DNA of 64,000 nucleotides, taken from Aurelia coerulea (taxonomy: Eukaryota > Cnidaria > Scyphozoa > Semaeostomeae > Ulmaridae). Of the stretch, positions 14,101 through 24,018 are shown in pieces. The stretch's first letter is position 1. Every line of letters begins with the position of its first letter. The translations under genes and the position numbers were made by a program. The stretch is from NCBI GenBank assembly GCA_039566865.1, contig CM076961.1, positions 14,655,501 through 14,719,500 on the forward strand, read 5' to 3'. The notes beneath the pieces were generated by a model. That model did not search any database and was not told the origin of the DNA. It saw nothing but the letters and a program-made list of their open reading frames with translations.

Positions 14101-17100
14101 GCAGCATAATTCGATTACCGCCTGTTATAGGCTACCTCAGAAAGTTTGTCTGTTTAAAGTGAATTACTTTGCGAATACAGATCCTATTTGGACATGCGAG
14201 GTCGCAAAATCTTAAGTTAAGATCTCATCTATACCATAAACTGAAAATAAAAATTTTCGAAACCAAGGATCCTTCGTAGGAACTGTTCAAACGCTTAAAC
14301 TTTTTTGGGACACCCGGTAGTTAAAGGACAAATCCGGGGTTGGTATGATTGATGATAAAATACAAGATAATACTGCTATGAATGATGTATGATACTTTTT
14401 TCCACTATTTTTCGCTTTCTCCTTGTGAAATTACGTATTCAAATAAGCACTTTGAGTGACATGATGTCATATCGTGCAAATTAAAACGAGGCTGTGTGAC
14501 TGTTTTTCGCCTCTTTGTCGTTGCAAGCCTCTTTATCGTGTTCCCAAGCCATTTTCAATGCACGGGTACACGATAAAGAGGCTTGCAGCGATTGAGGCGA
14601 AAAAACAATCACAAAGCCTCGTTTTCGTTTGCGCGATATGACGTCACTTCGCTCAAATTGCTTATTTGCATACGTAATTCAAAAGGAGAAGGCGACAAAA
14701 ATTGAAAAAGTATCATACATCATTCATAGCAATATTATCTTGTATTTTATCATCAATCATACCAACCCCGGACTTGTCCTTTAAAAGAATAGACTATTAT
14801 ACATACTCATTGTGTCCAGCCATTGCTGCATGATCAACAGCTTTCCAACCTTCTTTATCTTTAACTTCAGAATCAGCTCCATATCTAAGCAGAACTTTGA
14901 CGACTTCTAGGTGGCCTTCCATTGACGCAGCGATTAATGGAGATCTAAGACACAAAGTCTAACGTTTCAGGGACAAAGACAACACAACAAGATAATACTC
15001 TTTCCTCTGAGACGATATTCGCGAACATCATCAAATGCTAATCTAGGTAAAGTGCTTTTAGCATTCACGTCTATGCATCAAGCTATAATTTTTCATGTCC
15101 CCGGATATTTTACAACAGATGATCAAACAAGCTAAGGATGACGTCAGATAATTTTTACCGAGATCAATGCAGTTCTGTCCCCATCTTAAAATTTTAAATA
15201 TACAAGATTCAATACAAAATATATAAACTACAACTAACAAATATATACACAGAAGGTAAATAGATGCAACATATATACTTCATTTATGAAAATATATGAA
15301 ATTTTTATGTGAGGAATTCCTAAAAGGAAGAGCTCTACCATTAGATAGACTAATCGGGGAGAGAGAACCCCCTATCGCTCAGTAGGAAGACTAGTGGAGG
15401 AGAGATTCTTTGCGTCTGAATGAACTTCGATTGATTTGGTCGATCTATCGCGGAGCACGAAGAATCATGGTAGAAAAATCTCTGGTACCTTCTTTGGCGC
15501 AATCGTTTGGCAAGACGAGAGCGATCGAGGAAGCAGCTTATTTGATCAAAATTGAAGATCAAATCAGAATTTACGTGAGTGAAGTGAATGACCGAGCGGC
15601 TTATAAATACAGTTTCCGTTAAGTGACTGAAGTCCAGTTTCGTGATGAGGTCAAATTTGGAAGAATTTCAGATCCGGAAGGATTCAGATTCGGAAGGATT
15701 TCAGATCCGGAAGGATTTGTTTCCAGATACCTAACCAAGCAACTCACTTTGTCGACCTTCGCAAGGGACGTTAAAAAGGGGTCCCATGTCTAGATGCGGC
15801 ATGCATAGTACGCCAAAATTAGCTTCAAATAGCTAAAATCTTTCCAGCCTACTTTAAATAAAGTGATGACAAATATTAGTCATTTACAAAACCAAACTCT
15901 GTAGTTTCAAAATAAATATCCTTATATAAATATCCAGTTTCTTTGCGTACAAATTTTTCAAATTACACTGTTGGCTTAAACTTCTTTTCTGCAGACGCCA
16001 TTGAAAAAGGAAATCCTTACAGCACAGTAACAGGAATCTACAGAGACAAGAATTAGGCTTGCTCCCATCTCCTGCTTGCCACTAAAGACTCACTCACTGC
16101 AGTTAATTATGATGGTTATCTTCGGTGACAAGTGGGAGAATTTTAACAGGAATCAACAAGTTTTACGCCAATAAAAAACTCGTTAATTGTTGAGACTTTA
16201 ACACGATTTTAACTTACCTTCCATAAACATCTAACTCATTAATCTGAGCATACTCTTTCAGAAGAAACTCAACAAATTCAGGAAACCCAAGAGATGCAGC
16301 TACATACAATGGAGTGATCTTGTCCTGAAAACAAACATGGAAAAGTTCTGCTTGAAGGTATGATCGAGCGATGAGAAAAGCTTTCAAAATACTGCTACCT
16401 CTGTTTTTAATGGACATATAAACTATCACATTAACAGAGAACAATTTTTGTGAAGGTAGATTTTGTGTACAAATCTTTGGCTTAAATTTATAAGCTATGT
16501 CTGAACATTTGTCAAAGCTTGATTACTGTAATGTTGATTGATTTTATTTGAATTTAGATCTTAACAAGTATAAGCTCGAGTTCAAGTTCTACTGCTTTCT
16601 TCACAGAACTTTTCTTGAACTTGGTGCATTTGTGAAAATTCTACAACATTCATGACATCTTCCCTCCTTATTGCATAGGTGTCTCTCCGGTGAAAGTTTA
16701 ATTCATAGTTAGAGGAACAGAGCTACAGCACAGGTCTTGCACGCATGGTGTTCTTGTTTAAAAACACTTACATTCTTCCATAATGGTTGAAGAATTCTTA
16801 TCATAATGTAAAGAATTCTTGCCCTGTTAATTTGCACAAGGCCTAAACTGTATCATAATTTAAGGAAGTGTAGTTTTCTCGCTGGAACTTTTCTGGCTGC
16901 GAGAAAAATATGAGACACATTTAAACATAATTCTAGAGACGATAAACCCAGTGTGTCCAGTTAATGATGCAAAAGAGGACACGGAACACTTCGTACAATT
17001 TTGTGATTCTTTTAAAGGGTACAGATAGAATCTTCTTGCTGGTGTTGACACCATACTTCATAATAATTGATACTCTGCTTGTTTGAAGCAACGGCTATTT

Positions 17101-20100
17101 GCAACTTTTTCTAGGTGGTGATGAAGGTCTGTCGTATGAGGTAAGCAGATAAATTCTAGCACTGACATTTATCGATAGTTTCAAGACAGATTTGAATTTT
17201 TTCTGATTTCTTAACAAGACTTCCCACTTCCCTCCCTTCCCTTTTTGTTCTCCTTTTGTAATTTTTTCATTTGTTTTGTTTTTCCATTGCACTGAATGGA
17301 TTTTTGAATATATTTGTAGATTGCATTAAGTCGCTTGCTTGTATATGTTTATTGCAATGGCCGTGGGGTAGATATGAAGTTTCGTAATCCCTATTGTACG
17401 GTGGCATTCGTAATATAATTTTTAGTTTTGTACTGTACATCGTGTGCCCAAGTTCACAAGTTGCCATGCAGCCAGCATGGTGATAACCGGGAAGGCACAT
17501 TAGGTTTCTTGATTACATGTATCACGCTCGTTGTTCCTGTGACAACTTGAGCACTCTGTGTATAACTTAAGCCACATTCACAAACTACAGTTTTGTATGA
17601 GAGTATTAAAAAAGCAAGATATGAAAGTACATGAATACACTTACAGTATCAGGTGCATTGACTCTAGCATCTCTTTCAAGCAATAAAGTTGCAATTGAGA
17701 TACTACCATGCGTCGCTGCTAAATGCAATGGAGTTGTCAAGTTCACATCAACAACATTTGTCTCAGCTCCATGATTTAATAATGTTTCAATGCAGGCTTC
17801 AGAAGCACACTCGACAGCCTAAGAATGAATTAGGTTAGGGTCAGTAAATTCAGAAGACACCTCATTTTACTGAAGGTTTTTATCATTATCAAATCAACTA
17901 GATATAGTTGATATGCAGTGCAGATTATCATTACCTGACTGACGTTGGAAAAATAAGGCAATGCAAGAATCCCGCCAATCTCATTGGCTAATCGCACATT
18001 TCCCGCGGTTTTCCCGTAGCCCTGTATGTTACGATACAAGGACGCGCTTTGGTCGCCAAAGCAACTGCTTAGGCCTGTGCGATTTACAATAAACTTAAGC
18101 GACACAACAGTAACAAAATTCGTTTGATTAAACGATATAAATCAAAATTAGAAGCCATAGGTAATAAAACTCATAGTAACCGGTTTTATCGTTGTACAGG
18201 AAATAGAAAGCCCTCGGTCTTGATGCACAGACCTCGCAAGCTTGGTCTGTACTTTTAAGACCTCAGGCTTTATATTTTCCTGTACGGTACAAAACCGGTT
18301 AGTATGCGCATAAACTTAAAGTTGAACATTACTTTCCTGCAGAAAAAAGGAACCTTCCTTTTTATTTTGAGGTATGTTGTGAAAACTTCCAAGCGGCTGA
18401 ATTCACACAAAAAATGTTTCTGGGCCATATCTTCAGTGTTACTTACAATTATTGGTGCAGAAAGTAAAATCTAAAAATCTAATACACATTGACTTGAACA
18501 TGCAGGAATATCAGAGGTCTCACAAGAGAGGTAGGCTAGTTCATAAAGTCAAACAACAAGGCTGTAAACAATGCATTTTGGGCCTACAATTTTGTGAGTC
18601 CAAGACACAAATCAAATGCAGCTTTATTCCAAAACCATATCAAATTAGCATTTAAATTGTTTCAGCTAAATAAAAGGAAAAACTTTCGCCAGTGGCGGAC
18701 ACCTGGGGGATGAGGGGGTGCGATTGGCTAGAACAAAGATCTTTTGTTTGAAAACAATAGAAACAAACAATGCTTTTTCACGGAAACAATAGCTTCGCCC
18801 CCCAATATTTGGCAAAGTGTCCGCCACTGCCTTTCGCAACACTGTATTGGATACTAGAGGGAGTTGATTGAGTGGACCATATCTAAAATGTTGGCTTAGA
18901 AGGAAGAGGCTAATAAGAGAGGGGGTTCAATTGAGAGGGGCTCAATAGAGAGCAGAGTTACATAGAACTTTTACAGCATTACTGTCCTTTCAATGATTGC
19001 CTCTTTTCTCTTTGGTGACGTCATTACAACAGTAAACAAACAAGTGAAATGATTAAACCCAACTTCAAGGACTGATCAAGACAGTAACATTTTTGGGAAG
19101 ACTCAATGTATACCAGACTATGCACTGTAGGATGTTTAAAAATGTATTCTCAAAGGTATGACTTGCTTACCCTCATAAGAGCTGTCCTTCCATTTTCGTC
19201 ACATATCCCAAGGTTGGCTCTGTTAGCACACAGCCATTGTGCAATATCACTGTAACCTTTAACACATGCATAATGGAGTGGAGTTCTAAGGATGTAAAAT
19301 CAAACAATCTGCATACAATTTTTACCTACTACAATACCATACTCAGGAAATTTACATTGCTTGATAGCATCAACTTGATGTACCTCAACTAACTGACACG
19401 TTGATACCAAATTTAATTTAACACCAAACTTAATACCAATACCAAAGCAAAAGGAGAGTTGATTGCAACTGCTCTGAAGGCAAAATTTAAAGATCAGACC
19501 CCTGTTTACTAGTCTGCATTTTACAAGAAGAAATCCCCCTTCGTAAACTCCACATGCTGGGTACTACTTACTGGTACTTAACCAAAGGGCTTGAGCTTTC
19601 TCTTGGTAGAGAAATTTAATGCAATTTTGATTAATATGTAGAAATATTTTAAATGCAAAATAAAAGTGAAGATTTTATAAAAATCTAAGGTGCAATTAAG
19701 TGCTGGGAAATCTAAATGGATTAGTGTGCCACAGAAAAAATGTATGTTTCAAGTGGAATTTTCCCGAGGTTTTGAATAAAACTTTTAAAAGATGCTACAC
19801 CCAAAACGAAACATGAATTTGCCTTTTGCTGTTGTGTAGACCTTTTAGCTATTCTTCAAAATAGTCTGCATAAAGTGACATTTTCATACATTTTTACACA
19901 TGAACAGCTCAAATGAGCTTGAGCTTCTATCATTATTTTGTGCACATTTGAAAATTTGTCAGATTTCTACAAAATGTACACAAATATTCTTCAATCCAGA
20001 CTTTTTGCAGAAATAGCTACTAAAGGTCTATTGATAATGGTCTTTATATGTAGTCACTATTCACTAATAATATAGTCTTCATTTTCTTAACTAATATAGA

Positions 20101-21633
20101 TTTAATCATTTAACATTTTCTGGAAAAGGGGGTCCTCCCTCGTTGATTAGCTTAGCTACTGAGGGAGTCTCTCCTTAAGAATTCCCCTCCTGGGGGGGGG
20201 GGGGGTACGTAACATGTTCAGGGTAACAATATGGGTAGGTTTTGGCCCAAAAATTCTCCAAACAAGGGTCCTTTTTCGGCAGATTTTCCCTAAACATGGG
20301 TGGGGCTTTGCTGAAATTCACAAAAAAATAGTTAAAAATGCCAGTTTTCCGCCAAAATTCATCATAAAAGCAGGTCCCAAGGCAAATTTTGGTAATTAGG
20401 AGAGGGAAGCTTTCTGAAAACCTGGCGGCAAACCCCATCCATCCACAAGTCATGTACCCCCTCTCCTCAGTTTGTCCGTCTGTTTGCTTGTTTGTTTTTA
20501 GCAACTTTTTTGTCACCCGTAGCTGCCAAATGATGACTTCATAATTGTGGTTTTACCCCAGAAAAAGTGCATGCACAGCCCAGGGGGGGTACTCCTTTTA
20601 TGGCCTGACAGGGGGGTCCAGTCGGTTTGAGGGTCTTATAAAATGGCTACCAAATGGCCCTATTTGTTAACTCCTACTACCAATTGGGGGTATTCCAAGA
20701 TTCCTGGCCAGTTATAAGATTTCAACTCTGTAGGCTCTTCCACATGTCAATATGGTCGTTGCAGCAATAATTATCATTGAATTGTGAAGTTTTCTTGCTT
20801 TGTTCAATCAGTTTTTGCAATAGAAAATTTTTAAAACTGCAGAAAATTTTCGCTACCAGATGCTACCAAATGGCCCAATTTTAGGTCCACAAACTACCAT
20901 TTGAGGGTTTCTGTGAAAAGATACTACCATTTGAGGGTGCTTTTCACAATTTTTGCTTTGGTCCTCTTTATCCCTGACTGGACCCCCCTGTCAGGCTATA
21001 ATGGGAGTACCCCCCCCCCCCCGGATGCACAGTATGGAAAATGTGATACAGTTTTCATTTTCCTCAGAAAAAAGATGGTCAATTGACAATAATTACAAGG
21101 CAATATAGTCAATAAATTTGTCACACAACTGTAACAATTTTTGGAGTTTGATGATTTTGGGACTTTAAAGGATTCTTACATGAAGGAATTGCCTTCAAAA
21201 GTTACTACTGACAACAAATCGAAAACATTTGACAAAATTTTTTCTGAGTAAACCCATACTTGACAATCCTGACTAACTATGCTAGTTTATTATTGTTGTA
21301 GTCTTTCTAATTATTGTAATATTATTAAATGTATGAGTATTTGTATGTAGTAATGGAATTTCAATAAAACAGAACTGCACTCTTCAATAAATACCTGTGA
21401 TGTTTATCCATTTGATTGACATCTCCCTTCTTCACAAGTTGCTTCAACTTTGACATATCTCCCAGCCATGCTGCTTTATGTAACTTTGGAAGGTCTTTCT
21501 CTTTCACATTTCTGTATCCAGGTTCATTTCCACCCTCAGCAATATTAGGCTCGCTGGTTGCTGATTTCATTGAGGCTGTGCTTGACTTTTTAGACTTCTT
21601 CTTCCCAGGTAGGAATTTCTTGAAAGCAGACAT
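1808..21633 (-). CDS. ANKRD26-like: Gene A: ANKRD26-like ankyrin-repeat protein, N-terminal part (15 coding exons, runs off left edge)
   Basis: Fifteen minus-strand exons join in one frame to 685 residues: 21395-21633, 19171-19285, 17645-17818, 16218-16324, 14807-14944, 13491-13651, 10966-11008, 8310-8364, 8137-8200, 7292-7348, 6507-6712, 5415-5624, 4752-4811, 3467-3527, 1808-2172. Residues 1-45 are basic and serine-rich. About six ankyrin repeats occupy residues 48-265, with typical TPLHYAC, TALMRAV, TPLHLAA, TPLYVAA and SPLIAAS cores. Residues 310-685 are acidic and low in complexity, with patches NSWADSDSE, SEWDSDSED and SEWDSSSEE and six SxIP motifs. The ankyrin block followed by a D/S/W acidic patch resembles vertebrate ANKRD26, whose product sits at the centriole distal appendages and has a C-terminal coiled coil. 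That coil would lie left of base 1. The last exon here ends in phase 0 at a good donor, so the gene continues. Function is inferred from family only; the other candidate is a more generic ankyrin-coiled-coil protein. Confidence 0.85.
2836..2877. repeat. Short hairpin
   Basis: GTGAGAGGCAA and TTGCCTCTCAC face each other 20 bases apart. A second nested pair (AGACAGGGGA / TCCCCTGTCT) lies at about 2980-3080. The stretch 2175-3466 holds no exon I can support. Confidence 0.5.
3467..3527 (-). CDS. Gene A exon 14
   Basis: Acceptor CTTTTCAG, donor TGAAG/GTATAT. Encodes KVQEKGKKKEGSKDPFGLFE, phase 0 to phase 1. The FGLFE end is a possible short linear motif. Confidence 0.78.
4096..4241. mobile_element. 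Small hairpin MITE
   Basis: Arms AAAGTCCCATTGTCAACCA...GATCCTTTGTG and CACAAAGGATCATGGTTAG..., about 32 bp each, with a 80-bp spacer. No coding capacity. Confidence 0.55.
4290..4727. mobile_element. TA-flanked MITE with GCGAAAATTAAAGG subrepeats
   Basis: Ends CCTTAGTCCCTTCAAATTTC and the inverse GAAATTTGAAAGGACTAAGG, each flanked by TA (Tc1/mariner-type target). The interior carries many copies of a GGGGGCGAAAATTAAAGG unit in both orientations. 438 bp, non-coding. Confidence 0.7.
4752..4811 (-). CDS. Gene A exon 13
   Basis: 20 codons, phase 0 at both ends, acceptor CTTTCAG, donor AAAAG/GTTCGT. Encodes SEDVSESDVLAALSGSPMKK. It starts only 25 bases right of the MITE ending at 4727. Confidence 0.8.
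5415..5624 (-). CDS. Gene A exon 12, SxIP and W-acidic motif
   Basis: 70 codons in phase 0; acceptor TACTTAG, donor AGTGAT/GTGAGT. Contains DSKIPRMFAASAISKES and ends VSEWDSD, which continues as SED in exon 13. Confidence 0.85.
6507..6712 (-). CDS. Gene A exon 11, SxIP cluster
   Basis: Acceptor ATTCTAG, donor CACCAG/GTAAAT. 68 codons rich in S, T, P, K with four SxIP motifs at residues 402, 409, 428 and 435 of the model (SKIPR, SGIPQ, SAIPK, SKIPTPK). Probably unstructured. Confidence 0.85.
7199..7244. repeat. Short tandem repeat (AACATTCAGA)n
   Basis: Four to five copies of a 10-12 base AACATTCAGA unit inside a gene A intron. Confidence 0.7.
7292..7348 (-). CDS. Gene A exon 10, first SxIP motif
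   Basis: Acceptor TTGCACAG, donor AAAG/GTATGT. Encodes SLSKIPVASSASRESLGPK. It shares the pattern SKIP...SxxS(K/R)E(S/T) with exons 11 and 12. Confidence 0.8.
8137..8200 (-). CDS. Gene A exon 9
   Basis: Acceptor TATTTCAG, donor AAAT/GTGAGT. Encodes KRKGPSLSTALKRNESMQST: basic, serine-rich, predicted disordered. Ends in phase 1. Confidence 0.8.
8310..8364 (-). CDS. Gene A exon 8, W-acidic motif
   Basis: Acceptor CTTTCAG, donor GAACCG/GTTAGT. Encodes MDFENSWADSDSELEVEP, comparable to the acidic Trp-containing stretch that follows the ankyrin block in vertebrate ANKRD26. Confidence 0.8.
9753..10308. mobile_element. TA-flanked MITE, CCGGGTGTCCCAAAA family, copy 1 (degraded)
   Basis: Left end CGGGTGTCCCAAAATAGTAC, right end GGGAGTACTTTTCTGGGACC, with the same interior as the better copy at 48918-49453. 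Ends are mutated, so it is an older copy. Confidence 0.65.
10966..11008 (-). CDS. Gene A exon 7, small acidic exon
   Basis: 43 bases, acceptor CTTTCAG, donor AAAAG/GTAAAC. Encodes ADSEEDSMREESPK. It is the only exon that reconciles the phases of exons 6 and 8, which supports it despite its size. Confidence 0.75.
11061..11168. mobile_element. MITE, GTCTCAAA family, copy 2
   Basis: Ends GTCTCAAATTAGATGTCACC and CAGGTGATATCTAATTTGAG(AC) are inverted repeats; 108 bp. It lies 52 bases to the right of gene A exon 7, within the intron. Confidence 0.75.
11776..12330. mobile_element. MITE, CGGGTGAGTCAGAAA family, degraded copy
   Basis: Starts CGGGTGAGTAAAAAA after TA and follows the interior of the 32205-32856 copy (AACTGTCTTGTTTTATTG, CCATTCCTTCCCGT, TTTCTGC...AAAGCCCC). 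The right end is not clear. Confidence 0.5.
13227..13366. mobile_element. Small inverted-repeat element
   Basis: GAAGAGAATGCGTTCAGGCTC-type arms face each other across a 95-bp spacer. Non-coding, in the intron left of exon 6. Confidence 0.55.
13491..13651 (-). CDS. Gene A exon 6, end of ankyrin block and linker
   Basis: Acceptor TTCTAG, donor ACAG/GTATGT. Begins LSRLLEERIEEQE (short helix after the last ankyrin repeat) and continues as a proline/serine-rich linker ending in VNIT. Confidence 0.8.
13697..13873. mobile_element. Foldback MITE, GGTGTTAGGA family, short copy
   Basis: Arms AAGAGTGTTAGGA...ATGTTTTGATTAGATATC and the inverse, joined by TATTTACCTTGTCTTGAT on each side. Same ends as the 381-bp element at 49733-50113. 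Confidence 0.7.
14270..14317. mobile_element. Right end of a CCGGGTGTCCCAAAA-family MITE
   Basis: TTTTTTGGGACACCCGG followed by TA matches the right end at 49453. No matching left end was found. It abuts the next element. Confidence 0.5.
14325..14780. mobile_element. TTAA-flanked foldback element
   Basis: Two arms of about 200 bp are near-perfect inverted repeats (AGGACAAATCCGGGGTTGG ... CCAACCCCGGACTTGTCCT). TTAA lies directly outside both ends, the target of piggyBac or Kolobok-type transposases. No coding capacity. It ends 26 bases from gene A exon 5. Confidence 0.75.
14807..14944 (-). CDS. Gene A exon 5, ankyrin repeats
   Basis: Encodes SPLIAASMEGHLEVVKVLL, RYGADSEVKDKEG and the final half repeat WKAVDHAAMAGHN. 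Donor AATGA/GTATGT. It starts 23 bases beyond the right end of a foldback element. Confidence 0.87.
15660..15722. repeat. Tandem repeat, about 18-bp unit
   Basis: Three to four units of TTTCAGATCCGGAAGGA with small changes (TTCAGATTCGGAAGGA). The region 14945-16217 holds nothing else I can call. Confidence 0.65.
16218..16324 (-). CDS. Gene A exon 4, ankyrin repeat
   Basis: Acceptor TTTTCAG, donor GGAAG/GTAAGT. Encodes DKITPLYVAASLGFPEFVEF and the linker to the next repeat (NELDVYG). Ends in phase 2. Confidence 0.87.
17645..17818 (-). CDS. Gene A exon 3, ankyrin repeats
   Basis: 58 codons in phase 0, acceptor TTCTTAG, donor GATACT/GTAAGTG. Encodes the end of one repeat (AVECASEACIETLLNHGAE) and a full repeat beginning TPLHLAATHGSISIATLLL. 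Confidence 0.87.
18172..18307. mobile_element. Palindromic element
   Basis: CATAGTAACCGGTTTT...TACAGGAAA faces its inverse; inner arms GCCCTCGGTCTTGATGCACAG and its partner also pair. 136 bp in total. Confidence 0.6.
18690..18829. mobile_element. hAT-type MITE
   Basis: Ends CAGTGGCGGACAC and GTGTCCGCCACTG. Flanks ACTTTCGC and CCTTTCGC match at 7 of 8 bases, as expected for the 8-bp target duplication of hAT elements. 140 bp, non-coding. Confidence 0.75.
19171..19285 (-). CDS. Gene A exon 2, ankyrin repeat
   Basis: Acceptor CTTAG/A and donor GAGG/GTAAGC. Encodes the ankyrin core R-TPLHYACVKGYSDIAQWL and then GRTALMR. It completes the AG left by exon 1 and ends in phase 0. Confidence 0.85.
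20190..20470. mobile_element. G/C-ended inverted-repeat element
   Basis: A run of 14 G followed by TACGTAACATG at left and CATGTACCCCCTCTCC at right. The homopolymer may be unreliable in assembly. No real ORF; the open frames here are chance. Confidence 0.35.
20582..21022. mobile_element. MITE with GGGGGGGTACTCC ends
   Basis: GGGGGGTACTCC...TATGGCCTGACAGGGGGGTCC at left is mirrored at right by GGACCCCCCTGTCAGGCTATA...GGGAGTACCCCCC. The interior repeats CTACCAAATGGCCC and ACTACCATTTGAGGG. 441 bp. Confidence 0.65.
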
Positions 21634-21654
21634 CTTGGTGTGGTTATCTCTTGT
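21395..21654 (-). CDS. Gene A coding exon 1 (start codon at 21633)
   Basis: 21 bases of 5' UTR then ATG at 21633. It encodes 79 residues plus two bases. The start MSAFKKFLPGKKKSKKS is strongly basic; the end (LPKLHKAAWLGDMSKLKQLV) is the first ankyrin helix pair. Donor CACAG/GTATTT. The ATG was chosen as the first in frame after the splice acceptor. Confidence 0.85.
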
Positions 21655-21699
21655 CTAGGATTAGATGAAGTGAAGATCTTAGATGTGGTTTTCTCTAGT

Positions 21700-21860
21700 C
21701 TAGGAAAGGTGAGAAGTGCAGGTGAAGTTGCAGTTTTTAGAACCAAACACTGGGATTGCAGTAATACCTCAAAGCTAAATGAGTACGAGATACCTTTTCA
21801 TGAAGCTCATATGACAAAGTGGGACTCAAGCCCTGCTTGCTTGGCTGGATATAATTTTAG
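21700..21860 (-). mobile_element. SINE fragment (body and tail)
   Basis: Reverse-complement match to the body and tail of the SINE at 1550-1745, with AAACACTGGGATTGCAG and AAGGTGAGAAGTGCAGGTGAAG. It lies in the intron between the gene A leader and exon 1. Confidence 0.55.
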
Positions 21861-22074
21861 AAAGACTCCTGCTGAGAAGCAACTCATTTGGCTTTTTTCA
21901 TACAATTTTACTGCAGAAGAGGCCTAATACAATCAGGAATCTAAATTCTGTGGTATTAAACAACCAAATATGAAATGTGTTCCATGGGGGTGATGCTCTA
22001 AATTATCATGTTCAGAAATATTTGGTGCAGGCAAAATGTTGAATTCACTGTGGGTTTCAATGTCCCTGGAAGTA

Positions 22075-22205
22075 AAGTCCTAACCAAGTCTGTGACCCCT
22101 TGTCATGACACATTTATGGTGTTGGTGGGACTCAAAACCCTATCTGCCTGACCATTCTGGCAGCTGCAAAGTGCAAGGATTACACCACTCATCATGAACA
22201 CATGC
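22075..22205 (-). mobile_element. SINE fragment (tRNA-like head)
   Basis: Reverse complement of the SINE head: GCAGCTGCAAAGTGCAAGGATTACACC and GTCATGACA in the body. Diverged. Confidence 0.55.
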
Positions 22206-22225
22206 AGCTTAAGCGTGAGACCTAC

Positions 22226-22830
22226 AGTGTGAGTAAAAGAGAAACGCACAGCATTTAAAAAAATACTGCTCCCTAAATATCAAAACAATTGATACTGAAA
22301 ACTGGTCTTGTTTCACAGCCAATGCAATACACTAAATTAGATTCAGTAATTCATCCAGCACTAGATTAATCAGTCATTCCTTCCCATGGATACAAAAGAT
22401 TTTCTGCAGAAGGCCCCTTTCAAGAACCTGCCAAAACAACAATCAAAATTTCACAATTCAAAAATAAATTGCTGTCTCTGAATTTTCCTATTCCTTTGTT
22501 TTTATATGTATTCATTTTGAAATAGCTCATCCGAACATAACCAGGAGAGCCAATTACTGCTCCCCTGTTAAAAATATTGGCTGCCACAAATATTAATTAT
22601 GGCCAAGCCAGACACTCACATGGATATCCCTTTGGGAGGATGAATCCCCCTGAATAAGTTTCTCAAACTAGGAGGAAGACTTAGTCATCCTCCCAAGAGG
22701 ATTGCACATGCTAAAGCATGCTCAAGAGGTCCTGGAGAAACAAATTTACGAATCCAAATATTTTTCAAACAGGCTAGCTAAAATCAAACTAAGACATGAT
22801 AAGAATACTTTGTCACGAGCACTGTGTAAG
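22226..22830. mobile_element. MITE, CGGGTGAGTCAGAAA family, degraded copy
   Basis: Interior follows the 32205-32856 copy (CTCCCTAAATATCAAAACAA, ACTGGTCTTGTTT, CATTCCTTCCCATGGATAC, TTTCTGCAGAAGGCCCC). Terminal repeats are mutated. Confidence 0.5.
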
Positions 22831-22984
22831 ATTTACTTGATATTTGATTTATAAAAGTCATCACGAGGTTTCATGGGGTCCGACAAAAGTCGTGGCGTGG
22901 TCACAGTAAATTAACTGTAGGGATTGAAACGAGGTGGTCTGGGGGCGAAGCCCCAAGAAAAATTTTTGGGGCCATGCCGTTTAT

Positions 22985-23230
22985 TTTCGCTTAGAATGCA
23001 TTTCCCAATATCAGGCTTGCCATTAGCGACAAAGGAAACTTTGATAATTTGTGAGTTATCCTATAAATTGGAGCACGAGGAAAATTTTTGAAGAAACAGC
23101 CTTGACTTTGGCTTAGAATGCATCTCCAAATATCATGCTTGCCATTAGCGACAAGGAAACTTTGATAGTTTTGTGACAGTTATCTTATAAACTGGAGCAT
23201 GAGGAAAATCTTTGCAGAAAAATCCTTTAC
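22985..23230. repeat. Two-copy tandem repeat, about 122-bp unit
   Basis: The unit (GGCTTAGAATGCAT, then GCTTGCCATTAGCGACAA, GGAAACTTTGATA, TGGAGCA.GAGGAAAAT) occurs twice in direct order. A third start (TTTGGCTTAAGAT) follows at 23230. Confidence 0.7.
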
Positions 23231-23324
23231 TTTGGCTTAAGATTTTAAATTTCATGGAAAATTCTTATCCAACCTATACCCAGCTTTTTCTATTCGGTTT
23301 TCGAGGGATCTCGAGGAGCATCTT

Positions 23325-23640
23325 TCAACAAAAATGGGGGGCAGTTGCCTCCTTTACCACCACCATGGCCACGCCATTGCCCTTGAGTTTAGATATGAAT
23401 ATTGAAGTCTGGGTATTTTTTGTCTCACTTGACGAAGTGCTTCTGATGTCAAAAGGGCTGAGCATTCCAAAGTAAAATTTTCTTGCATCGGAATCTCCAA
23501 CAAAGTCGTTTACAATGCTGACAAGGTTGAGTCTGTTATTGTGCACATGTTGCACAATAAGGTGCTTGAGGCGGTCGTTTGCTGTTGTGATCTTAGATAA
23601 GTCTTGACTCGCTTCAGGGCTAAGGGCCTGTCACTGATGA
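23325..23640 (-). pseudogene. hAT transposase C-terminal remnant
   Basis: On the minus strand, LKRVKTYLRS and then, after a frameshift, ANDRLKHLIVQHVHNNRLNL and VSIVNDFVGDSDARK. This matches the order seen at the C-terminus of hAT transposases (dimerisation helix RLKTYLRSTM..RLN.L..LH). Only the tail survives and the frame is broken, so it cannot be active. Confidence 0.55.
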
Positions 23641-24018
23641 TCAGTTTATTACGTTATTATCAAGAATAAAAAAATTCAACTTTTGGAAATTATTGGGGGG
23701 GCCCGGGCCCGACCGGCCCCAATAGGTGCTACGGGCCTGAACTTGTTGGCTTTTCTATCATATTTTGCAAAATGTGGTTGCTTTGATATTTGGGGGGTAA
23801 GCAGCAGAAATGGGTTTTAAACCACTACCTTGAAAACATGATGGTAGCCCTGAGTAAGACGTTTCAAACTTTGCAATTCTCTTCCAAAGTGTCCTTTCAG
23901 TCACTCCCAAAAATAGGCCTAAACCAAACCTGTTTGTTTTAGGCACTTCTGTAGTCTAAATTTCAGCCTTATTTTACATTATTTCACATGCATTAGGCCT
24001 AGAAGCTAAAATACTTAC

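Noticed and set aside
19171..19285. Apparent one-base frameshift in gene A exon 2
   Set aside because: It came from misreading one base at 19260-19261. With the second A included, the exon is 115 bases, keeps the ankyrin frame and ends in phase 0.
20190..20516. Proline-rich peptide on the minus strand
   Set aside because: It is a translation of homopolymer C/G and a diverged repeat.
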